DNA of 6,160 bases from JAQGMO01 sp050954505 (GCA_050954505.1 JBPBPY010000280.1:1-6160), one strand, 5' to 3'; positions 1 through 5,739 are shown, counted from the first letter of the stretch. The notes: generated by a model from the sequence alone, not told the origin. Made by a program: numbers and translations.

Positions 1-1
1 T

Positions 2-151
2 ACGATGGTCATCGGCTTGCCGTTCCTGGCCGCCGCAGTACGGCCCGCGCCTGCGGTTTTTCTGCTGCTCCCGCCGCTGTTTTACCAGGCATCGCGTCCG
101 CCGTTCGCCTGGTCGATTCGCCAGCCCCGATCTCCTCCCGCCAATTCCTGA
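2..151 (+). CDS. C-terminal end of a small proline-rich membrane-like protein, possibly DUF2946 family (5' end outside window)
   Basis: The frame is open from the left edge to TGA at 149-151, and its codons show the same G/C-rich third positions as the genes downstream. The visible part is about 49 residues: a hydrophobic stretch rich in Leu, Ala, Pro and Phe, then a polar tail ending WSIRQPRSPPANS. From memory, DUF2946 proteins (small secreted or membrane proteins of proteobacteria, often beside TonB-dependent receptors or metal genes) commonly end in a similar Trp...Arg-x-Pro-Pro tail; that resemblance is the only basis for the family suggestion. An ATG at position 5 lies in frame but has no visible ribosome site before it, so the true start is probably upstream of the window. 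It lies in the same direction as the receptor gene, about 200 nt ahead of it, so co-transcription is possible. Function unknown. Alternatively it is a chance open frame. Confidence 0.45.
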   Translation, partial: TMVIGLPFLAAAVRPAPAVFLLLPPLFYQASRPPFAWSIRQPRSPPANS

Positions 152-345
152 CAGCCTGCTGGCTTCTGCTTCAAAAAATTTGATCGACGACACTGGGTTC
201 CACACCTTGCGGGTGTGGGCAAGTGCGTGACGTCTGACCTGCCAGGCCGGTTCGCCGTGTCTGCTGCAGGTTTGCCGGCGCGCCAGTCGATCGCGGCCTG
301 TCGAGCAGCGCAAATCCTGCCCCGGACTGCCTGCGCTGAAAGAGA
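152..345 (+). promoter_or_regulatory. Structured 5' leader of the TonB-dependent receptor gene
   Basis: This 194-nt gap holds no credible gene. Three hairpins can be read directly. The first has stem 200-206 (CCACACC) and 212-218 (GGTGTGG) with a 5-nt loop. The second has stem 237-242 (ACCTGC) and 266-271 (GCAGGT). The third has stem 306-312 (CAGCGCA) and 332-338 (TGCGCTG) and ends directly against the ribosome-binding purine run at 338-345. Segments at 189-195 (GACACTG), 212-224 and 236-243 (GACCTGCC) occur in the same order as conserved pieces in the 3' half of cobalamin riboswitches, but the 5' half of that RNA is not recognisable. A long structured leader before a TonB-dependent receptor fits RNA-level control, though the sequence does not prove it. 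No sigma-70 promoter is convincing enough to place. Confidence 0.35.
338..345 (+). promoter_or_regulatory. Ribosome-binding site that decides the receptor start
   Basis: The purine run GAAAGAGA lies 6 nt before the ATG at 352 but directly abuts the ATG at 346. The spacing favours translation from 352, which also gives a compact signal peptide beginning Met-Lys-Phe. Confidence 0.5.
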
Positions 346-351
346 ATGACA

Positions 352-2658
352 ATGAAATTTTCCACCCCGAGACTGCACCCGCTGGGTGCAGCCGTGCTGG
401 CGGCGTGCTGCTGCACCGCCCATGCCCAGCAAGAGTCCGACTCCAGCGTCAAGACGCTGGGCACCATCACGGTCACCACGGGCCAGCCCACCTCGCTGCC
501 CACGCAAATTCCCACCACCATCGAGACCACGACGGCAGAGCAGATCCAGGACACGGTCAATGCCACCGATAGCGAAGACGCGCTGAAATATTTTCCCAGC
601 CTGCTGGTGCGCAAACGCTACATCGGTGACTATGATCACGCCGTGCTGGCCAGCCGCGCCTCCGGCACCGGCAACAGTGCGCGTTCGATGGTCTATGCCG
701 ATGGCATCCTGCTCTCCAACCTGCTCGGCAATGGCGCCAGCTATACACCGCGCTGGGGCATGGTCACGCCCGAGGAAATCGATCGCGTCGATGTGCTGTA
801 CGGTCCGTTTTCCGCCGCCTATCCCGGCAATTCCGTTGGCGCCGTGGTCGACTATGTCACGCGTTTGCCGACCCGTTTCGAAGGCCATGCCAAAGTCAGC
901 GCATTTACCTCGAACTACGATCTCTACAACACCCACCAGAGCTACAGCGGCCATCAGGAAAGTGCGTCGCTGGGCAACCGCCAGGGAGCCTGGTCGTGGT
1001 GGGTGGATGCCAGCCGTCTCGACAGTGATGGCCAGCCCCTGGTCATCGTCAGCAAAACGCCATGCGGCGCCGGCAATGCCTGCCCGGCAGGGACACCCAC
1101 CGCAGTGACAGGGGCCGTCGCCAGCCGCGATATCCGCAACCAGACGGTGCAATTGATGGGCACCAGTTCGCAAACCCGCACCGTGCAGGACCAGGGTAAG
1201 GTCAAGCTGGCCTACGATTTTTCACCCACGGTTCGCGCCAGTTACCTGCTGGGATGGTGGAACAATGAAGCGCGTCGCAGCGCCGACAGCTATTTGCGCG
1301 ATGCAGCCGGCGCCCCCGTCTACAGTGGCGTGGTCAGCATTGGCGGCGCAAGCTACGCGCTGTTGCCCAGCGACTTTGCACCGAGCCGGGCCAGCCAGGA
1401 ACACCTGATGCAGGCCTTGACGGTCAAGAGCAATACCCGGGGCACCTGGGATTGGGAAGCCGCCGCCAGCGTGTATGACTACCGCAAGGACCAGGTCAGG
1501 ACGGCGACCACGGCGCTGGCCAACACCACAGGCGGCAGCGCCGGCGAATTGGCCGACCTGCACGGCACTGGCTGGAATACCCTGGCACTGAAGGGTACCT
1601 GGCGGCCCGATGGCATCAGCGGCGCGCACGTGGCCGACTTCGGTTATCAGCACGAGGCCTACCAGTTGCGCACAGTGGTATCGAGCACGCCCGACTGGGC
1701 CAGCGGCGCAGCGGGCGCGCGGGTGTCGGCATTCAGCGGCAACACGCAATTGCAAAGCTTGTATGCACAGGATACCTGGCGCTTTGCGCCGCTGTGGAAA
1801 ACCACGCTGGGTGCTCGGCTGGAGCAATGGCAGGCCAGCGATGGCAGCCGTTCTTCGGCCGTGGCCACGGCAGGCTATCCCGAGCGCCGGGAAACCAACC
1901 TTTCGCCGAAAGGTGCGCTGGCATATCAACTCACGCCGCAATGGGCCCTGAAGGCTTCGCTGGGGCGTGCGGTGCGCATGCCGACCGTGGCCGAACTGTT
2001 CCAGGGTACGCTCAATGCCGGCGATATTGTCAACAACAACCCGAACCTGAAGCCGGAAAAATCCTGGACCAGTGAACTGAGCGCCGAACGCGAACTCGGC
2101 AATGGCGTCCTGCGCACCACGCTGTTCCATGAAGATACGCGCGACGCCTTGTATTCGCAGGCCCAGCTCACCGCTACCGGCACGACCACCACCGTGCAAA
2201 ACGTCGACCACATGCGCACCACCGGCGTGGAGCTGGCTTACCAGGCAGTCAACGTGGCCACGCGGGGACTCGACCTCTCCGGCAGCATCACCTTTGCCGA
2301 TTCAAAAACCGTCAGCAATGCCAACAACCCGGCAAGCGAAGGCAAGTGGCAGCCACGCGTGCCGCGCTGGCGTGCCAGTGCACTGGCCACCTACCGGCCC
2401 GATGAACGCTGGACCTACTCGGTGGGCACGCGTTTCAGCGGCAGGCAGTACGGCCAGCTCGACAACAGCGATGTGAATGCGAATGCCTATACCGGTGTGA
2501 GCAGCTTTCTTGTCACCGACGTGCGCTTGCGCTACCGCTTGAGCAAACAGCTGATGGCCTCGCTTGGCGTCGACAATGTCAGCAACCGCACTTACTGGAA
2601 TTTCCATCCTTATCCGCAACGCACCGCAGTTCTGGAGTTGAAATTCGATCTGGATTGA
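352..2658 (+). CDS. TonB-dependent outer-membrane receptor, substrate unknown
   Basis: A complete 768-residue TonB-dependent receptor: an outer-membrane beta-barrel that imports a scarce ligand (siderophore, cobalamin, metal chelate or similar) using TonB-ExbB-ExbD energy. Residues 1-25 form a signal peptide, with likely cleavage after AHA (23-25). GTITVTT at 37-43 is a TonB-box-like segment. The plug spans roughly 50-172, with SRASGTGNSARSMVYADG (101-118) and the conserved end RVDVLYGPFSAAYPGNSVGA (145-164). The rest is barrel, with the family signature NPNLKPE at 563-569. Length is typical for the superfamily but longer than E. coli BtuB (about 600). The plug resembles, from memory, uncharacterised receptors of xanthomonads and betaproteobacteria with a 'VRKRYIGD' plug motif (here 87-93), rather than the copper receptor OprC. 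The protein ends in LKFDLD rather than an aromatic residue. C238 and C244 could form a small disulfide loop. The start at 352 is chosen by ribosome-site spacing; ATG 346 would add two residues. The call as a receptor is secure; the substrate is not. Confidence 0.95.
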   Translation: MKFSTPRLHPLGAAVLAACCCTAHAQQESDSSVKTLGTITVTTGQPTSLPTQIPTTIETTTAEQIQDTVNATDSEDALKYFPSLLVRKRYIGDYDHAVLASRASGTGNSARSMVYADGILLSNLLGNGASYTPRWGMVTPEEIDRVDVLYGPFSAAYPGNSVGAVVDYVTRLPTRFEGHAKVSAFTSNYDLYNTHQSYSGHQESASLGNRQGAWSWWVDASRLDSDGQPLVIVSKTPCGAGNACPAGTPTAVTGAVASRDIRNQTVQLMGTSSQTRTVQDQGKVKLAYDFSPTVRASYLLGWWNNEARRSADSYLRDAAGAPVYSGVVSIGGASYALLPSDFAPSRASQEHLMQALTVKSNTRGTWDWEAAASVYDYRKDQVRTATTALANTTGGSAGELADLHGTGWNTLALKGTWRPDGISGAHVADFGYQHEAYQLRTVVSSTPDWASGAAGARVSAFSGNTQLQSLYAQDTWRFAPLWKTTLGARLEQWQASDGSRSSAVATAGYPERRETNLSPKGALAYQLTPQWALKASLGRAVRMPTVAELFQGTLNAGDIVNNNPNLKPEKSWTSELSAERELGNGVLRTTLFHEDTRDALYSQAQLTATGTTTTVQNVDHMRTTGVELAYQAVNVATRGLDLSGSITFADSKTVSNANNPASEGKWQPRVPRWRASALATYRPDERWTYSVGTRFSGRQYGQLDNSDVNANAYTGVSSFLVTDVRLRYRLSKQLMASLGVDNVSNRTYWNFHPYPQRTAVLELKFDLD

Positions 2659-2862
2659 TTTATCCAGTCCAGCCGCACGGGCGCCGGCCCGAGAGTTTTT
2701 GGCGCGGGCGCCCTGCGGCGGCAAGGCACGAGGTTCAGGCCGGCAGTCGAATTGGCGTCGCCGCCTGTGGCCGGGCGCCGCTGCGCGCTGGCCCTTCCAG
2801 GCCAGTTGACTCGGCCTGATTTGCCGCCCGTTGCACTGCGCGGGTTTCCGTTTGCCGGGCTG
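2659..2862. other. Convergent intergenic region, GC-rich hairpins, no gene
   Basis: This 204-nt gap separates the 3' end of the receptor gene from the 3' end of fliR. I see no credible coding frame. It contains nested inverted repeats: GGGCGCC at 2679-2685 pairs with GGCGCCC at 2707-2713, and CTGGCC at 2788-2793 pairs with GGCCAG at 2800-2805 over a 6-nt loop. The latter has no T-tract on either side, so no classical intrinsic terminator for the flagellar operon is visible here; that operon may end Rho-dependently or through shared hairpins. Confidence 0.6.
2678..2700 (+). terminator. Candidate intrinsic terminator of the receptor gene
   Basis: A five-pair all-GC stem, CGGGC (2678-2682) with GCCCG (2687-2691) and a GCCG loop, is followed after four bases by TTTTT at 2696-2700. 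It begins 20 nt after the receptor stop codon. The stem is short and the T-tract is only five bases. A competing longer stem (2679-2685 with 2707-2713) uses the same bases, so the call is moderate. Confidence 0.4.
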
Positions 2863-3663
2863 CTATCGCGGTGCCGGCGGCGCAAATGCCGCCGCGCTGA
2901 TTTTGGCTATCTCCTGCATGCCTTCCTCGAACAGGTTCTGCATCGGCGTGGCCAGGTAGGGCAGGGTGACGGTCAGCATGATGAAGCCAACCCCCAGCGT
3001 GATCGGAAAGCCGATGCCGAACAAATTGAGCTGGGGAGCAGCGCGGGTCAGCACGCCCAGGCCAAGGTTGGTCACCAGCAGCGCGGCAATGATGGGCAGC
3101 GCCAATTGCAGCCCGCCGCTGAAGATGCGTGCCCCCCAGTTGGCCACCTCGCGCAGTGCCAGTGGATTGAGCGGCGTGGCCGAAATGGGAAGCGAGTTGA
3201 AACTGTCAGCCAGCGTCGCCAGCAGCACCAGGTGCATGTTCGTTGCCAGGTACAGCATCAAGGCAATCAGGGCCACGAACTGGCTCACGACCGAGGTGCG
3301 CCCGCGGGTTTGCGGATCGAAGAAACTGGCAAAGCTCAAGCCCATGGTCATGCCCGATACTTCACCGGCCATTTCAATGGCGGCGAACACCACGCGCATG
3401 GCAAACCCCATGGCCAGGCCGATCAGCATTTGCTGGATCAAGATCAGGAAACCGGTCATCGAGGCCGGGTCGGAAGCCGGCAGCGGCGGCACGCCGGGAG
3501 AGATGATGATGGTCAGCAGCACGCCCAGAGCGATCTTGGCGCGTGCCGGCACGCTGACATTGCCAAACAGGGGCGCCACTGTCAGCAGGCCCATGATGCG
3601 TGCCAGCGGCCACAGGAACAGGGCGACCCAGTGATACAGTTCGGCGCTGGTGGCGTGAATCAT
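2863..3663 (-). CDS. fliR: Flagellar biosynthetic protein FliR (export gate)
   Basis: FliR is an integral membrane subunit of the flagellar type III export gate; one copy joins five FliP and several FliQ in a helical assembly inside the MS ring that passes rod, hook and filament subunits outward. The 266-residue protein matches the usual length (about 260). It is strongly hydrophobic, with segments near 12-31, 42-56, 70-97, 125-150, 183-205 and 214-236. Family landmarks include SVPARAKIALG (37-47), MGLSFASFFDP (107-117), LPI near 158-160 and APQLNLFGIGFP (209-220). The start at 3663 is the first ATG after an in-frame stop in the upstream gap, and no earlier ATG, GTG or TTG remains in frame. 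Its ribosome site is weak (GGCAGG about 8 nt upstream) and lies partly in a hairpin. It is the last gene of the operon in this window, 79 nt after fliQ. The C-terminal tail FAPPAPR is low complexity. Confidence 0.98.
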   Translation of the reverse strand: MIHATSAELYHWVALFLWPLARIMGLLTVAPLFGNVSVPARAKIALGVLLTIIISPGVPPLPASDPASMTGFLILIQQMLIGLAMGFAMRVVFAAIEMAGEVSGMTMGLSFASFFDPQTRGRTSVVSQFVALIALMLYLATNMHLVLLATLADSFNSLPISATPLNPLALREVANWGARIFSGGLQLALPIIAALLVTNLGLGVLTRAAPQLNLFGIGFPITLGVGFIMLTVTLPYLATPMQNLFEEGMQEIAKISAAAFAPPAPR

Positions 3664-3742
3664 CGGCGCGGCCTGCCGCAGGCGCAGAACTGAACTGCTG
3701 CGCAGTGCCGCTGCGCGCCGACCGCTTCACGCTGAATCCACA
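3664..3742 (-). promoter_or_regulatory. fliQ-fliR intercistronic gap with competing hairpins
   Basis: The gap is 79 nt in an otherwise tight operon. GCGCAG at 3682-3687 can pair with CTGCGC at 3698-3703 (10-nt loop). Alternatively GCGCAG at 3700-3705 pairs with CTGCGC at 3711-3716 (5-nt loop); both folds use 3700-3703, so they exclude each other. A third stem, GCCTG (3671-3675) with CAGGC (3679-3683), lies next to the fliR start and covers its weak ribosome site. This could modulate FliR translation or mRNA processing; that role is inferred. Confidence 0.3.
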
Positions 3743-4012
3743 TCAACCGATATATCCGGGAATGCCGCCGAATACCTGGCGCATGTAGTCGAGCATGATG
3801 GAAAGCATCCAGGGTCCGGCCACCACCAGCGTGACGAAAATGCCGACCAGCTTGGGAATGAAGGACAGCGTGGTTTCATTGATCTGGGTGGCAGCCTGGA
3901 AAATGCTCACCACCAGGCCCACGATGAGCGCCACCAGCAGCAGCGGGGCTGCAATCATCAACATGACTTCCATGGCATGACGGCCAAATGACATCACTGA
4001 TTCAGGGGTCAT
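3743..4012 (-). CDS. fliQ: Flagellar biosynthetic protein FliQ (export gate)
   Basis: FliQ is a small two-helix membrane subunit that wraps around the FliP/FliR core of the flagellar type III export gate. The 89-residue product has the standard family length and aligns end to end, from memory, with E. coli FliQ: MTPESVM at the start, AAPLLLVALIVGLVVSIFQA (first membrane helix, about 22-41), ATQINETTLSFIPK (41-54, the conserved loop), a second helix at about 55-77, and the terminal GGIPGYIG. A good ribosome site, GGAG, lies 7 nt before the ATG (complement of 4020-4023), confirming the start. It is 49 nt downstream of fliP and 79 nt upstream of fliR in the same operon. Nothing is unusual in the protein. 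Confidence 0.98.
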   Translation of the reverse strand: MTPESVMSFGRHAMEVMLMIAAPLLLVALIVGLVVSIFQAATQINETTLSFIPKLVGIFVTLVVAGPWMLSIMLDYMRQVFGGIPGYIG

Positions 4013-4019
4013 GTCCGGT

Positions 4020-4023
4020 CTCC
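4020..4023 (-). promoter_or_regulatory. Ribosome-binding site of fliQ
   Basis: GGAG on the - strand lies 7 nt before the fliQ ATG. It is the clearest Shine-Dalgarno sequence among the fliO-R genes here. Confidence 0.65.
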
Positions 4024-4061
4024 GCGCGTGGCCATTGCCAGGGTAGTGTTCACGTTCTCAC

Positions 4062-4916
4062 CTAGTAAAAACTTTGTGCCAGCGAGCCGATCAGCAATTG
4101 CCAGCCGTCGACCAGCACGAACAGCATCAGCTTGAACGGCAGCGAGACAATGGCTGGCGACACCATCATCATGCCCATCGACATGAGCACGCTGGCCACC
4201 ACCATGTCGATGATCAGGAACGGGATGAAGATGGCAAAACCGATCTGGAATGCGGTCTTCAATTCGCTGGTGACAAATGCCGGAACCAGAATGCGCAGGG
4301 TGACTTCTTCCGGCCCGTTCATGGGTGGCGAACCGGAGAGCTTGGCATACAGCGCCAGGTCGCTTTCGCGGGTTTGCCGCATCATGAATGCTTTCAGCGG
4401 CACCACGCCACGGTCCAGCGCTTGCTGCATGGTGATCTTGTTGTCATTCAAAGGCAGGTAGGCATCGGTATAGATCTTGTCGAGCACCGGGCCCATGACG
4501 AACAGGGTCAGGAACAGCGACAGGCCGATCATTACCTGGTTCGGCGGCGCGGTCTGAGTGCCCAGCGCCTGGCGCAGCAGCGACAGCACGATGATGATGC
4601 GGGTAAAGCTGGTCATCATCAGCAGCGCTGCAGGAATGAAGGACAGGGCGGTCAGCAGCAGCAGGGTTTGCAGGCTCAGCGAATAGCTTTGGCCGCCACC
4701 GGCCGTTGGCGTGCTGTTCCATGCAGGCAGGCCGGCAACCTGAGCCAGCGCCGATTGCGGCAGCAGCAGCGAAAGCGCCAGCCAGCCCAGCAGTGCCAGT
4801 GCCAGCAGGATCGCCAGGCGCGTGGCCAGCTGGACGCATGCCACGGATGGGGTTGGCTTTTCGAATGCGCACGGGCTGTCAAACAAGGTCGATGCAGGAA
4901 TACTAGGTGCGGGCAT
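4062..4916 (-). CDS. fliP: Flagellar biosynthetic protein FliP (export gate)
   Basis: FliP forms the pentameric heart of the flagellar type III export gate in the inner membrane. From ATG 4916 it has 284 residues. Family landmarks are GGGQSYSLSLQTL (73-85), SFIPAALLMMTSFTRIIIV (92-110), APPNQVMIGLSLFLT (123-137), FMMRQTRESDL (177-187), the stretch RILVPAFVTSELKTAFQIGF (208-227) and FKLMLFVLVDGWQLLIGSLAQSFY to the end. Met249-Met251 match the position of the methionine gasket known in Salmonella FliP. A signal-peptide core (about 33-53) with likely cleavage after ALA (56-58) fits the cleaved signal of E. coli FliP, but about 30 residues precede it, more than usual (E. coli FliP is 245 residues). 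An in-frame GTG at 4844 would give 260 residues with an ordinary signal peptide. ATG 4916 overlaps the end of fliO by 14 nt; a further ATG at 5024 lies deep in fliO and is unlikely. Neither favoured start has a strong ribosome site. Confidence 0.96.
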   Translation of the reverse strand: MPAPSIPASTLFDSPCAFEKPTPSVACVQLATRLAILLALALLGWLALSLLLPQSALAQVAGLPAWNSTPTAGGGQSYSLSLQTLLLLTALSFIPAALLMMTSFTRIIIVLSLLRQALGTQTAPPNQVMIGLSLFLTLFVMGPVLDKIYTDAYLPLNDNKITMQQALDRGVVPLKAFMMRQTRESDLALYAKLSGSPPMNGPEEVTLRILVPAFVTSELKTAFQIGFAIFIPFLIIDMVVASVLMSMGMMMVSPAIVSLPFKLMLFVLVDGWQLLIGSLAQSFY

Positions 4917-5739
4917 TGCGTTGATCAATCTTTTGTTTGAGCCACGATGAAAAATTGGCAGTGCTTGCGCCAGGCGTGGAGTCGGTCCCGGAAACCGGCA
5001 AGCCGTCGGCGCCAAGTGCCGCATTCCTGCCGGTGGGAACCTGGCGCGGCATGGTCGCCAGCGACGTCACGCTGCCGGCGGCGACGCCGACGACGATCCA
5101 TTGGTCCGCCACCTCGACCACCATCACCCGTTCACGGTTACCCACCGAGACGCCGCCGATGATGCGAATTGCGCTGGCGCTGCCGGTCTTGGCGATATTC
5201 AGGCGCTTGAGCAGCCATGCCACGCCGGCCATCAGTGCCAGCACCACGGCCAGTCCGGTGACGACCTGCATCATGCCGCTGGCCGAGGCAGGCAATGCCG
5301 GCGAAGCCGGTGCGCTGCCCACGGCGCCAGTATTGGTGATTGATGGCGCCAGAGAAGAAGACAAGGCGGAATTCCTGCCCGCAGGCGCTGGCGTCGTGGC
5401 ACTTGCGCCTGCTGTGGCCGATGTCTGCGTCGAGGCCAGGGTGCCCGCGGCGGCAGACGACACGGAAGCTGCCATGCCCGATGCGCTGCCCGATGGCGTG
5501 CCGGTCACGGTGCCCGAAGGTGTCGCCGAATTTGCGCCCGAGATCATTGCCGTTCCTGCGCCGGGTGCAGCTGAAGATGCGCCTGAAGATGCAGCCAGCG
5601 ATGCAGCAGGCGCGGCTGCCGAGGGGTTGGCATTGGAAGCGGATTGCGCCAATGCTGGCGCTGCGCTTGCCGCTGCCAGCATTGCCAGCCCTGCAAGCGC
5701 AGGCAATGCGGCGGCCCGAGCCGCTGCCTGGATGGTCAT
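4903..5739 (-). CDS. fliO: Flagellar assembly protein FliO with expanded Ala/Ser-rich region before its membrane segment
   Basis: FliO is a bitopic membrane protein that helps assemble or stabilise the FliP ring of the export gate. Here it has 278 residues, about twice the length of E. coli FliO (about 120). Residues 1-31 look like a signal peptide (ALA at 29-31). Residues 32-153 are low complexity, almost only Ala, Ser, Gly, Thr and Pro with a few Asn, Val, Met and Ile, including tetrapeptide repeats at 51-94. A membrane segment follows at about 156-177 (MQVVTGLAVVLALMAGVAWLL), then Lys-Arg and the conserved cytoplasmic FliO domain (IRIIGGVSVGNRERVMVVEV, 191-210; QWIVVGVAAGSVTSL, 213-227), and a tail ending WLKQKIDQRNART as is common for FliO. 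The start overlaps the fliN stop as ATGA, implying translational coupling. The domain and the position between fliN and fliP make the identity firm; the length of the linker is the unusual part. Confidence 0.93.
   Translation of the reverse strand: MTIQAAARAAALPALAGLAMLAAASAAPALAQSASNANPSAAAPAASLAASSGASSAAPGAGTAMISGANSATPSGTVTGTPSGSASGMAASVSSAAAGTLASTQTSATAGASATTPAPAGRNSALSSSLAPSITNTGAVGSAPASPALPASASGMMQVVTGLAVVLALMAGVAWLLKRLNIAKTGSASAIRIIGGVSVGNRERVMVVEVADQWIVVGVAAGSVTSLATMPRQVPTGRNAALGADGLPVSGTDSTPGASTANFSSWLKQKIDQRNART
5458..5589 (-). repeat. 12-nt-period degenerate tandem repeats inside fliO (tetrapeptide units)
   Basis: Read in four-residue steps, FliO residues 51-94 give SSGA, SSAA, PGAG, TAMI, SGAN, SATP, SGTV, TGTP, SGSA, SGMA, ASVS. 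The DNA keeps the same 12-nt phase. On the + strand, TGCCCGATG occurs at 5475-5483 and again at 5487-5495, with related 9-mers at 5499, 5511 and 5523. CTGAAGATGC occurs at 5571-5580 and 5583-5592, also 12 nt apart. This pattern fits repeat expansion by slippage or unequal recombination that preserved the frame, followed by divergence. Confidence 0.6.

Noticed and set aside
64..80. Match to the CCCGC..CTGT core block of cobalamin riboswitches
   Set aside because: The bases are Leu/Pro codons of the apparent upstream coding frame, the block that should precede it is absent, and spacing to the downstream pieces is long. Chance is more likely.
370..420. Lipobox in the receptor signal peptide (three consecutive cysteines)
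   Set aside because: The cysteines lie inside the hydrophobic core before a clear AHA cleavage site, and TonB-dependent receptors are not normally lipoproteins.
82..1173. 363-residue - strand open frame across the receptor 5' end
   Set aside because: It is the complement of a GC-rich gene read in a stop-poor frame. The Gly/Arg/Ala/His-rich product has no family features, and the receptor on the other strand is certain.
1222..2211. 329-residue - strand open frame inside the receptor gene
   Set aside because: Same cause: antisense shadow of the barrel-coding sequence with no recognisable domain.
352..2658. Assignment of the receptor as BtuB or as copper receptor OprC
   Set aside because: It is much longer than BtuB, and its plug motifs differ from the OprC type as I remember it. 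Family membership does not fix the substrate.
2788..2805. CTGGCC/GGCCAG hairpin as terminator of fliR
   Set aside because: No T-tract follows on the - strand, so it does not meet the criteria for an intrinsic terminator.
2752..3693. 313-residue + strand open frame antisense to fliR
   Set aside because: Gln/His/Arg-rich shadow of a hydrophobic membrane protein, with no recognisable motif; fliR matches its family over the full length.
4074..4940. 288-residue + strand open frame antisense to fliP
   Set aside because: Gln/His/Arg-rich complement of Leu- and Met-rich fliP codons; not a plausible protein.
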